A DNA stretch of 6,445 nucleotides, taken from positions 1-6,445 of the forward strand of contig CANIMM010000186.1 in assembly GCA_947468255.1 (NCBI GenBank). The letters run 5' to 3'. Positions 1 through 6,179 of this stretch are shown here, piece by piece; within the stretch, counting starts at the first letter, position 1, and every line of letters begins with the position of its first letter. Origin of the DNA: Chitinophagaceae bacterium (GTDB lineage Bacteria > Bacteroidota > Bacteroidia > Chitinophagales > Chitinophagaceae). The translations under genes and the position numbers were made by a program. The notes beneath the pieces are model-generated. The model was not told the DNA's origin and searched no databases. It saw nothing but the letters and a program-made list of their open reading frames with translations.

Positions 1-236
1 AACCGAAGTTGGCGGCATACGTACCCGTTGCTGAAATTATACTACTTCAACGCTTCGCATGTTGGTCAAAAGACCAACATGGGCTTTAGATATATGATTG
101 ATTTGGTGAATGGTGATTTAGTGAATGGGCAATTGTGAATGGTGAAGGTTCAGCCAGCTTAATGCTTCTTAACTATTATGCTAATTCATCCAGCACCATT
201 TCAGTTATCAGTTTTCAGTTATCCATTTACCATTCA
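1..236 (+). repeat. Large direct repeat, copy 1 (266-bp period)
   Basis: This is the left copy of a direct repeat whose second copy lies exactly 266 bases downstream (267-502) with no indels. The first 93 bases are identical between copies and the rest diverges gradually. In order it holds a folded spacer (4-57), a perfect hairpin (58-81), runs based on TGGTGAA (about 104-147), a 55-bp core (144-198), and heptamers of the AGTTATC type (about 199-224). It starts at the window edge, so more of the unit probably lies upstream. No credible gene is present: an open frame crossing 135-404 only reads through the repeats. Confidence 0.93.
58..81. repeat. Perfect hairpin H2, copy 1
   Basis: CATGTTGGTC (58-67) and GACCAACATG (72-81) are perfect 10-base complementary arms around an AAAA loop. 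The identical structure recurs at 324-347. There is no T-run after either arm, so it does not look like a rho-independent terminator. The inner arm sequence GTTGGTC/GACCAAC is shared with the different hairpin at 245-269. Confidence 0.85.
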
Positions 237-244
237 TTAATGCC

Positions 245-347
245 GTTGTTGGTCTTATTGACCAACAACCGAAGTTGGCGGCATACGTACCCGTTGCTGA
301 AATTATACTACTTCAACGCTTCGCATGTTGGTCAAAAGACCAACATG
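245..347. repeat. Composite stem-loop element (H1, folded spacer, H2)
   Basis: H1 has perfect 10-base arms GTTGTTGGTC (245-254) and GACCAACAAC (260-269) around TTATT. H2 has perfect arms at 324-333 and 338-347 around AAAA. The spacer between them can also close: CGAAGTTG (270-277) pairs with CAACGCTTCG (314-323) if a CG bulge is allowed. All three stems abut, giving a compact cloverleaf-like DNA or RNA fold of about 103 bases. The shape resembles paired REP/BIME-type palindromes of other bacteria. That comparison is by architecture only, and no REP-associated transposase is in the window. Copy 1 (1-81) lacks its H1 because the window begins there. Confidence 0.75.
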
Positions 348-502
348 GGCTTTAGATATTTGATTGATTTGTTGAATGGTGATTTAGTGAATCGTCAATG
401 GTGAATGGTGAAGGTTCGGCCAGCTTGCTGCTTCTTAACTATTATGCTAATTCATCCAGCAAACTTTCAGTTATCAGTTTTCATTTATCCATTTATCATT
501 GA
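267..502 (+). repeat. Large direct repeat, copy 2 (266-bp period)
   Basis: This is the second copy of the unit at 1-236. Bases 267-359 are identical to 1-93. The hairpin recurs at 324-347, the 55-bp core at 410-464, and the AGTTATC-type heptamers from 465. It ends about 65 bases before the -33 element of the SNF2 gene promoter, so 1-566 is repeat DNA with no gene. Tandem duplication or repeated insertion at one site would both explain the arrangement. Confidence 0.93.
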
Positions 503-550
503 TCCCTTTCATCCAGCAAATTTTCAGTTATCAGTTTTCAATTATCCATT
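453..550 (+). repeat. 57-bp-period duplication of core end plus heptamers
   Basis: Bases 453-493 recur at 510-550 with 39 of 41 positions identical. Each sub-copy starts at CATCCAGCAAA, the end of the 55-bp core, and continues into AGTTATC/AGTTTTC heptamers. Only the heptamer side of the element was duplicated here. This suggests slippage or partial duplication within the larger repeat. Confidence 0.85.
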
Positions 551-566
551 ATCCTTTTTTTAATTA

Positions 567-596
567 TTGAAATCCAGCCTTATCTAATTAAGTTTG
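567..596 (+). promoter_or_regulatory. Bacteroidota-type promoter of the SNF2 gene
   Basis: TTG at 567-569 is followed after 19 bases by TAAGTTTG at 589-596. This matches the Bacteroidota sigma-ABfr consensus (TTG near -33, TAnnTTTG at -7), including the usual spacing. Transcription should begin near 600-603, leaving a leader of only about 10-13 bases before the ATG at 613. No Shine-Dalgarno sequence is visible, which is normal for this phylum. The promoter lies just outside the upstream repeats. Confidence 0.72.
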
Positions 597-612
597 CCGC
601 CGAATACAATTG

Positions 613-3477
613 ATGATGTTGATTACAGATGAAAATAAAACCGGCCTGTTGCTTATGCCGCAACAGTTATTAAAAAATATTTCTATATTACAAACACTGC
701 ATATCCAAAAAAATGCGTCGGGAACTAGCTTTCAAACGGCTGATCTCGACAACCGTGAAATCAATGCCCATTTTCCGCTGGTACCCAAAGATGCCAAAAT
801 ACTACTCAAGCTTTTTAGTGCGGGGGATGGTGAAGTCAGGAATTATGCCATCCGATCGAAATATAAAACCGGTCGCGCTGGCGTAAATTATTCAGAATTC
901 TATGAGGCCGCCCTGCTCAGGGAACTTCACGGACTATTTGAAAGACTCAAACCTTTTGCGCCCCTTTTTAAATGGTACCACAAAATCTGGATCGACCCAT
1001 CCAATGCCAAAACAGCCCCCTGTGTTTTTAGCTCGTTCAAGCCCCAACTGCAATTTGAAGTGGTGAAGGAGGGAAGTTCTTTGATTGTAAAAAGTCAACT
1101 TATTTTAAACGGCAGCAAATATGCTATCGAAGCCTTTAAACGCTATCAATTTTTACTGTCAAGCGCCAATGAATATTTTATATTGGCTTTCAAAGATTAC
1201 CAAACACTGGAATGGCTGGATACAAATGATCCCCAACAATACCAGCAACAGCCAACCGAACTGGCGCAACATATTTTAGCTAGGTTAGAAGAAGATTATC
1301 CAGTAAACCGCAATGGCCTGTTTCACCAAAACTTGATTGATGCAGTGCCAGTAAGACGGGTGATATTAAGCGAAATTAGCAGCTCATTTTTAGTGCTCAC
1401 CCCGCAATGGATTTATGAAGGCTTTTTGGTAGAAGGCCCCTTTAAAGATACCCACGAAATCTCCATCTCCGGCGAGGCGTATGTGATTCAAAGAAATAAA
1501 ATAGCGGAGCTTGAATTTTCAAAAATACTGGAAGGGCTGCACCCGAATTTCATTAAACAGCTCAACGGATATTATTACTTATCATTTGCCGATGCACAAA
1601 AAAAACAATGGTTTTTAAAAGCCTACCACTTTTTACTAGAACAAGATATCCAAGTGGTGGGCATGGACATGTTGCAGCATTTCCGCTATTCGCCGCACAA
1701 GGCCATTACCACCGTAAGCATCCAAGAAAATAAAAACAATACACTTACGGTAACCCTTATACTTTCTTTTGGCAACGAAACCGTCGTGCTCACTGAACTA
1801 CAAAAGATATTGTTGGCAGGTCAAAAAGCCATCTTGCTGAAAGATGGCAGTCTGGGTATTTTGAGTGATGAATGGCTTCAACAATATGGCACCATGATCA
1901 AGCATGGAAAAATCTCTAAAAATGAGATTACCATCGCAAAATGGATGGCGCTCACGGAAGATAAATCATCGGAGGAAAGCCAGGTATTGAAGGGGGTAAT
2001 CAAAAAAGACTGGTGGCTGCGTTGGCAACAATGGCAGCAGCCCGATTTAATTACTTACCCAATACCAACAGGAATCGCCGCTGCCCTGAGACCCTACCAA
2101 CACAAGGGTTTTGAATGGATGGTACTTTTGGCCGAAGCCGGAGCAGGCGCTTGCTTGGCCGATGACATGGGATTGGGAAAAACATTGCAAACCATTTGCT
2201 TCCTAGCTTACCAACTAGAAAAAAATCCTGCAGAAAAACAACTGGTTATTTGCCCCTCCAGCTTGCTATACAATTGGCAGCAGGAATTGACAAAATTTGC
2301 ACCCCATCTTTCTGCCTTTGTATACCATGGACCTCAACGCAGTTTTGAAAACATGGCCGAAGGCAATCACCAAATTGTGATCACCACCTATGGCACAATG
2401 CGAGCAGATATTGATAAAATGAGCGCCCTTCCCTTTGGTATTGCAGTGATTGACGAAAGCCATAACATAAAAAACCCTTCCGCCCTGATTACCCGCGCGG
2501 TAAACCAACTTTCTGCCACCACAAGAATCGCACTGAGCGGTACGCCCGTTATGAATAACACTTTTGATCTCTATGCTCAATTGAGTTTTTTACTGCCGGG
2601 CATGTTTGGTAGTCGCGACTTTTTTAAGCGAGAATATGCAGATGCCATCGACCGCGACCAGGATCCTGAAAAAATAAAGGCCTTACAAAAACTAACGGCT
2701 CCGTTTATCCTACGTCGCACCAAGGAACAAGTGGCCACCGACCTACCCGAAAAAATTGAAAGTACCCTATGGTGTGAAATGGGCAACGAACAAAAGATGG
2801 CGTACGACACCATCAAAGAAAATGTACGCAGCAGTATCTTCCTAGATATTAAGGAAAAAGGCCTGAGCAGTGGTAAGCTCAGTGTAATCAACGGAATGCT
2901 AAAACTTAGGCAGGTATGCAATTCCGGCGAACTGGTAAAAGAAGAAGACCTTTTTTGTTATGCCTCCATTAAAACGGATATCCTGGTGGAGGAACTTAAA
3001 AATATTATTCCCAACCACAAGGCTTTAGTGTTCTCGCAGTTTACAGGGATGCTTGACCTGCTGGAAATAAGTTTTAACAAACACCAGATTCCTTTTTGCC
3101 GGCTAGATGGCTCCACGCCCATTCCAAAAAGACAGGAACTGGTAAACAGTTTTCAAGAGCCTGATTCGATTGAAAAGGTTTTTCTAATCAGTTTGAAAGC
3201 GGGCAATGCCGGTTTGAATTTGACCGCAGCAGATTATGTTTTTCTTTTCGATCCCTGGTGGAACACCGCAGTTCAGCAACAAGCCATTGACCGGACTCAC
3301 CGTATCGGACAAACGAAAAATGTGTTTGCCTACAAAATGATTTGCAAGGATACCATCGAAGAAAAAATCATGCAACTACAACAGCGAAAAAAGAAATTAG
3401 CCGAAGATCTTATTGGAGAAGAAGAAGGGTTTGTAAAAGCACTCACCGAAAACGATATTGAATTTTTGTTCAGTTAA
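613..3477 (+). CDS. SNF2-family DNA-dependent ATPase (DEAD/DEAH-like helicase, SF2)
   Basis: A cytoplasmic SNF2/HepA-type ATP-driven DNA translocase of 954 residues, expected to remodel protein-DNA complexes such as stalled RNA polymerase rather than unwind DNA. The core is complete: LRPYQHKGFEWM (about 492-503), Walker A DDMGLGKT (517-524), DESH (614-617, where bacterial relatives usually have DEAQ), LSGTP (641-645), FILRRTK (about 698-704), VFSQF (806-810), RLDGSTP (830-836), AGNAGLNLTAAD (863-874), DPWWN (880-884) and the arginine-finger motif AIDRTHRIGQ (891-900). The first 480 residues are not recognised; no SWIM-type zinc ligands are seen. An in-frame stop at 589-591 limits the start. 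ATG at 613 is preferred over ATG 616 or TTG 610. It is transcribed alone from the promoter at 567-596 and ends in a hairpin terminator. The family is certain; the cellular role is not. Confidence 0.96.
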   Translation: MMLITDENKTGLLLMPQQLLKNISILQTLHIQKNASGTSFQTADLDNREINAHFPLVPKDAKILLKLFSAGDGEVRNYAIRSKYKTGRAGVNYSEFYEAALLRELHGLFERLKPFAPLFKWYHKIWIDPSNAKTAPCVFSSFKPQLQFEVVKEGSSLIVKSQLILNGSKYAIEAFKRYQFLLSSANEYFILAFKDYQTLEWLDTNDPQQYQQQPTELAQHILARLEEDYPVNRNGLFHQNLIDAVPVRRVILSEISSSFLVLTPQWIYEGFLVEGPFKDTHEISISGEAYVIQRNKIAELEFSKILEGLHPNFIKQLNGYYYLSFADAQKKQWFLKAYHFLLEQDIQVVGMDMLQHFRYSPHKAITTVSIQENKNNTLTVTLILSFGNETVVLTELQKILLAGQKAILLKDGSLGILSDEWLQQYGTMIKHGKISKNEITIAKWMALTEDKSSEESQVLKGVIKKDWWLRWQQWQQPDLITYPIPTGIAAALRPYQHKGFEWMVLLAEAGAGACLADDMGLGKTLQTICFLAYQLEKNPAEKQLVICPSSLLYNWQQELTKFAPHLSAFVYHGPQRSFENMAEGNHQIVITTYGTMRADIDKMSALPFGIAVIDESHNIKNPSALITRAVNQLSATTRIALSGTPVMNNTFDLYAQLSFLLPGMFGSRDFFKREYADAIDRDQDPEKIKALQKLTAPFILRRTKEQVATDLPEKIESTLWCEMGNEQKMAYDTIKENVRSSIFLDIKEKGLSSGKLSVINGMLKLRQVCNSGELVKEEDLFCYASIKTDILVEELKNIIPNHKALVFSQFTGMLDLLEISFNKHQIPFCRLDGSTPIPKRQELVNSFQEPDSIEKVFLISLKAGNAGLNLTAADYVFLFDPWWNTAVQQQAIDRTHRIGQTKNVFAYKMICKDTIEEKIMQLQQRKKKLAEDLIGEEEGFVKALTENDIEFLFS

Positions 3478-3547
3478 TGGCCCTATTGGCGAAAGCATAT
3501 ATTTCTAAATCCAATTGAATACAACTTCTTCGCAACAAGCTCCTAAA

Positions 3548-3590
3548 AAAATCCGTTCGGGTAACGACTAGCGTTGCCACGACGGATTTT
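3548..3590. terminator. Bidirectional intrinsic terminator between convergent genes
   Basis: AAAATCCGT (3548-3556) pairs with ACGGATTTT (3582-3590). Inside it CG (3558-3559) pairs with CG (3580-3581), and GGTAACG (3560-3566) pairs with CGTTGCC (3572-3578, one G-T pair) around the loop ACTAG. That gives about 18 pairs interrupted by single-base bulges at T3557 and A3579. An A-rich run upstream and a T-run at the end of the stem give U-tracts in both directions. It lies 70 bases after the SNF2 gene stop and about 94 bases past the stop of the opposing gene. Confidence 0.75.
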
Positions 3591-3691
3591 ATAACATGGG
3601 GAGTAGGGTAACGACTTAGCTTTACCGCCACTGATTTTATAACATGGGGAGTAGGGTAACGACTAGCGTTACCCCGACGGGAATTATAACC
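3559..3691. repeat. Three tandem 47/48-bp hairpin repeats
   Basis: Units start with GGGTAACGACT at 3559, 3606 and 3654, so the spacing is 47 and 48 bases; unit 2 has one extra T. Units 1 and 2 end in a common tail, ATTTTATAACATGGGGAGTA. Unit 3 keeps the head but its tail diverges into AATTATAACC, which overlaps the end of the convergent gene. Unit 1 forms most of the terminator stem. Unit 3 has perfect 8-base arms (GGGTAACG 3654-3661, CGTTACCC 3667-3674) around ACTAG. Unit 2 is degenerate and keeps only GGTAA/TTACC. Read on the minus strand the repeat gives an open frame repeating RYPTPHVIKSV, judged to be a shadow. Confidence 0.9.
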
Positions 3692-4091
3692 TTGTAATAT
3701 CTCTTTCTGAAACAGTAGTAGTTTCAACATTACTAGTATTAACAGAAAATGATTTGGAATAGGTTTTGCCACCAGATACCAATTTAAAACTTAATTCCTG
3801 TCCTTCTCTCTTTTCAATTTTAATGGTTTTATACGCAAAACGGCTATTGATACCGGTTACATAAATTTCACCTTCGCTCTTATCAGAGATCACAAGTGTT
3901 GATCTTTTCGCAACTGTAGGTTGCACCGCTATACGGAAGGTTAGGTAGTTTTCGTCGTTACCTAGGTATTTCACTGCAAATGGCGCTGATTCATTTACTG
4001 AATAACTTGCTTGTAAAGCCTGCGCATTCACGCTATTGGATAATACTAAGATTGCTGCAAGGGCTACTAAAATGGTTGTTAACTTTTTCAT
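3684..4091 (-). CDS. Small exported protein of unknown function
   Basis: A 135-residue protein with a clear Sec signal peptide: MKK, a hydrophobic stretch over about residues 5-18, and probable cleavage after VNA at residue 24. There is no lipobox cysteine and no second membrane segment, so the mature form of about 111 residues should be soluble in the periplasm or secreted. It alternates short hydrophobic and charged stretches (KYLGNDENYLTFRIAV at 41-56, GEIYVTG at 74-80, SFKLVSGGKTYSKSFSV at 101-117), which suggests one small beta-sandwich. Proteins of this style seem common in Chitinophagaceae from memory, but I cannot name a family. Its last codons and TAA stop lie in the diverged tail of the third hairpin repeat. 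No good TAnnTTTG promoter match was found upstream. Confidence 0.85.
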   Translation of the reverse strand: MKKLTTILVALAAILVLSNSVNAQALQASYSVNESAPFAVKYLGNDENYLTFRIAVQPTVAKRSTLVISDKSEGEIYVTGINSRFAYKTIKIEKREGQELSFKLVSGGKTYSKSFSVNTSNVETTTVSERDITRL

Positions 4092-4130
4092 GATGTTTAA
4101 TTTTTAATGTTAAATAATTGTTGTGCTTGT

Positions 4131-4150
4131 CTGGATGCTGCAGCTTCCAG
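4131..4150. promoter_or_regulatory. Near-perfect 20-bp palindrome, possible operator
   Basis: CTGGATGCTG (4131-4140) abuts CAGCTTCCAG (4141-4150). The arms are complementary at 9 of 10 positions with no loop, which is the geometry of a dimeric-regulator site rather than of an RNA hairpin. It lies 40 bases upstream of the start codon of the small exported protein. No regulator can be assigned. Confidence 0.35.
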
Positions 4151-4526
4151 CGCTTTAAAATTTTGTCAAATAGCCAAACTCGGTAAAAGCGCAAACGTTG
4201 TGGTGAATTTTTATACAGAAGGCAAATGTTAATACGCTGCTAAGCGTTTGCTGTAGTAGGTTGAAATAAATCGACGACCGCCACATAGTAAATTGATACG
4301 ACCAACAACATTCAATAATTGCTGTTGATGATGTAAAATTAAGTCGAACGAAAAACAGTTGCAAATGAATATTATCTCCCTTTGCTGACTCTAAAAAGAC
4401 TTTTAAAATTACGAAACCCTTAGTGACAAAGCCTTTAGAGACAATACAACCATGATGCCCAACCTAATTTTATACTCCCGAAACAAATTGTTAAATAAAA
4501 AACAATAGCTATATAAAATAAAAATG

Positions 4527-4610
4527 CCATTCACAATTCACCAATCACCATTCACAATTCACAATTCACCATTGACCATTCACCATTCACCATTCACCAT
4601 TCACCATTGA
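4527..4610. repeat. 12-unit heptamer array (CCATTCA)
   Basis: Twelve consecutive 7-base units run without a phase break from 4527 to 4610. Six are CCATTCA and the others differ by one or two bases (CAATTCA three times, CCATTGA twice, CCAATCA once). Its complement is the TGGTGAA-type run seen beside the 55-bp cores, but no core adjoins this array. It ends 90 bases upstream of the CAP protein gene. The unit length is not a multiple of three and the array lies outside genes. Confidence 0.92.
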
Positions 4611-4700
4611 CCCATACAACCCTGTTAATGATATACTAATTTATGGATGGCTGATTAGATTTCACTTGCCCCTGCGTAGATTGAGTAAAATTTATGATTC

Positions 4701-5345
4701 ATGCGAAATTTAATCGTGTTGTTCTGTTTGATACTTGTGAATGGTGCTTCAGCACAAAACACTTCACCGTCTGCTCCAGCCTCTCCATTGGCCTCCTATT
4801 CCTCTGAATGGAATATGCCCGAATATCGGCTATGCAATACCGCTGCTAAAGTTGCTTATATGAGTGAAAAGGAGAAGATGGTAATCTATGTCATCAATCT
4901 TGTGAGGGCTTATCCGGTATTGTTTTCCAAAACGGTGTTGGCTCAATATCCTACTTTGTCGGGCAAAGACGAGTTAACCAAAGACCAATATTATTATCAA
5001 TCCCTTTTAACAACGCTGCTGGCAATGAATCCTTTGCCCTTGTTAACGGACAATGAAAAATGCTATCAAAGTGCAGCCTGCCACGCAATACTGTCGGGTA
5101 AAACCGGCTATATTGGACACGATCGGAATAGTGCAGAGTGCGAAAATAAAAAGTATTTTTTTGGAGAATGCTGCGACTATGGAAATGATGATCCAGTAGA
5201 AATTGTTTTATCCTTGCTCATTGACAAAGATGTTCCTTCCTTAGGGCACCGTAAAATATTATTGGGTAAATATACCAGTGCGGGCGTTAGCATTCAGCCA
5301 CACAAAACCTACCGTTTCAATACAGTGATCGACTTATATTATTAG
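4701..5345 (+). CDS. Exported CAP/SCP-domain protein
   Basis: A 214-residue protein with a Sec signal peptide: MRN, a hydrophobic run over residues 4-13, and probable cleavage after ASA or ASAQ (residues 18-19). A Ser/Pro-rich linker follows (21-35), then one CAP (SCP/PR-1/Ag5) domain over about 54-214. Domain marks are EKEKMVIYVINLVRAYP (56-72), the helix with H128, H140 near the cavity, GEC at 155-157 in place of the usual GEN, E167, and LGHRKILL (181-188) with H183. H128, E156 and H183 are candidates for the conserved CAP cavity residues. Six cysteines remain in the mature part (45, 121, 127, 147, 157, 158), so disulfides are plausible outside the cytoplasm. Bacterial CAP proteins are known as exported proteins, but their substrates are mostly undefined, so no activity is claimed. 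No ribosome binding site is visible before the ATG. It faces rsmA with a 45-base gap. Confidence 0.88.
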   Translation: MRNLIVLFCLILVNGASAQNTSPSAPASPLASYSSEWNMPEYRLCNTAAKVAYMSEKEKMVIYVINLVRAYPVLFSKTVLAQYPTLSGKDELTKDQYYYQSLLTTLLAMNPLPLLTDNEKCYQSAACHAILSGKTGYIGHDRNSAECENKKYFFGECCDYGNDDPVEIVLSLLIDKDVPSLGHRKILLGKYTSAGVSIQPHKTYRFNTVIDLYY

Positions 5346-5397
5346 GATTTGAAACCTAATTACGAATTCAACATCCCCTTGTACAAAAGATCAAATC
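5341..5397. other. Short convergent gap between CAP gene and rsmA
   Basis: The genes end 45 bases apart. ATTAGG (5341-5346) and CCTAAT (5355-5360) form a 6-base inverted repeat overlapping the CAP stop codon, and GATTTGA (5346-5352) and TCAAATC (5391-5397) form another with a 38-base spacer. Neither is GC-rich or followed by a T-run, so no terminator is called. Confidence 0.4.
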
Positions 5398-6143
5398 ATT
5401 CTGAATGTCAACGCAGCAAACTCTTCCACACTGAGGGTTTCGGCTCTTCTGTTAAATAGTTCGTCTGCCAACACTTCGGGGGTAAACAAACTTTTTACCG
5501 CATTGCGCAAGGTCTTTCGACGCTGGTTAAACGCTGTTTTTACCAACACCTTAAATGCGCGTTCGCTTTTAACGGTAAGGTCGGTGGTTTTTCTTGTAAG
5601 CCTAATTACTCCGCTCTCCACTTTGGGAGGTGGATTAAATGACTGGTTGCTTACATCAAACAAATATTCCACCTCATAAAAAGCCTGTATCAATACACTC
5701 AACACCCCATATACTTTACTTCCCTCCTTGGATGCAGCTCTTTGTGCAACTTCTTTTTGAAACATGCCAATTACTACCGGCACTTTTTCTTTCCAGTCCA
5801 ATACCTTGAATAAAATTTGGGTAGAAATATTATACGGAAAATTACCAATCACGGTAAAAGGTTCATCAAAGGGCGCATCGATATCCAAAAAACTTTGCCC
5901 GATGATCTTGTCCTTTAACATAGGATATGTTTTAATCAGGTAAGCTATTTTTTCATCGTCCAGCTCTACCGCCTTAAAATTGATATCGGGAATTTTCACC
6001 AGGTGCTTCGTCAATGCACCCCCTCCGGGGCCCACTTCGAGCAAATTAGAAAAGGAGTCTTCCTTCAGCGCATCCACAATTTTCTGTATGACAATGTCAT
6101 CCTTCAAAAAATGCTGGCCTAATGATTTTTTTATTTTAAACAT
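5391..6143 (-). CDS. rsmA: 16S rRNA (adenine(1518)-N6/adenine(1519)-N6)-dimethyltransferase
   Basis: RsmA (KsgA) uses S-adenosylmethionine to dimethylate the two adjacent adenines near the 3' end of 16S rRNA, a late step and checkpoint in 30S subunit assembly. The protein has 250 residues, slightly shorter than E. coli KsgA (273). All family motifs are present: KSLGQHFL (6-13), the SAM-binding loop LEVGPGGGALT (35-45), the acidic ribose-contact AVELDDE (58-64), SFLDID (84-89), catalytic NFPYNIS (101-107; NIPY or NLPY in many bacteria), FNPPPKVES (169-177) and the C-terminal FNQRRKTLRNA (205-215). No truncation or frameshift is seen. The start at 6143 agrees with the family N-terminus. AGGA touches the ATG directly, too close to act as a normal ribosome binding site. 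It appears to be transcribed singly, from inside or next to the repeat region at 6180. Confidence 0.97.
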   Translation of the reverse strand: MFKIKKSLGQHFLKDDIVIQKIVDALKEDSFSNLLEVGPGGGALTKHLVKIPDINFKAVELDDEKIAYLIKTYPMLKDKIIGQSFLDIDAPFDEPFTVIGNFPYNISTQILFKVLDWKEKVPVVIGMFQKEVAQRAASKEGSKVYGVLSVLIQAFYEVEYLFDVSNQSFNPPPKVESGVIRLTRKTTDLTVKSERAFKVLVKTAFNQRRKTLRNAVKSLFTPEVLADELFNRRAETLSVEEFAALTFRMI

Positions 6144-6148
6144 TCCTG

Positions 6149-6156
6149 CAAAAGTA
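6149..6156 (-). promoter_or_regulatory. Candidate -7 element of rsmA
   Basis: On the minus strand this reads TACTTTTG, a full match to the Bacteroidota -7 consensus TAnnTTTG. It ends only five bases before the rsmA start codon, so use of this element would give a nearly leaderless mRNA. No TTG lies at the expected 17-21 base distance upstream, so the match may be chance. Confidence 0.35.
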
Positions 6157-6179
6157 AGCAGAACAATTGAGCATTAAAT

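Larger units (their letters stand above)
4092..4700. other. 609-bp divergent intergenic region
   Basis: This AT-rich stretch separates the divergently transcribed small exported protein (3684-4091) and the CAP protein (4701-5345), so it should hold both promoters. A short open frame at 4155-4364 on the minus strand lacks any recognisable feature and is not called. The region contains a near-perfect palindrome (4131-4150), a weak 7-base inverted repeat (GCAAACG 4191-4197, CGTTTGC 4245-4251) and a 12-unit heptamer array (4527-4610). TAGATTTC at 4656-4663 is a one-mismatch -7 candidate for the CAP gene but has no matching -33 element. Confidence 0.7.

Noticed and set aside
135..404. Open frame of 89 codons on the plus strand
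   Set aside because: It runs through the heptamers, core and hairpins of the direct repeat, and has no domain-like composition or promoter.
610..612. TTG as start codon of the SNF2 gene
   Set aside because: Two ATG codons follow at once (613 and 616), and the first is at least as well placed relative to the promoter.
2266..2921. Two minus-strand open frames, one with several cysteines and histidines
   Set aside because: Both lie inside the SNF2 ATPase gene opposite its conserved helicase motifs, so they are shadows.
3470..3772. Minus-strand open frame with repeated RYPTPHVIKSV
   Set aside because: The peptide repeat reflects the 47-bp hairpin units, and the frame overlaps the better-supported exported protein gene in another frame.
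4191..4251. GCAAACG/CGTTTGC inverted repeat in the divergent region
   Set aside because: Seven bases with a 47-base spacer is weak and expected by chance at this length.
4155..4364. Minus-strand open frame of 69 codons in the divergent intergenic region
   Set aside because: It has no recognisable domain, no ribosome binding site or promoter, and its aromatic- and cysteine-rich composition is that of translated AT-rich non-coding DNA.
4527..4610. CRISPR-like array
   Set aside because: Units are only seven bases and directly adjacent, with no spacers and no cas genes nearby.
5341..5360. Terminator after the CAP gene
   Set aside because: The stem has only six mostly AT pairs and lacks a T-run.
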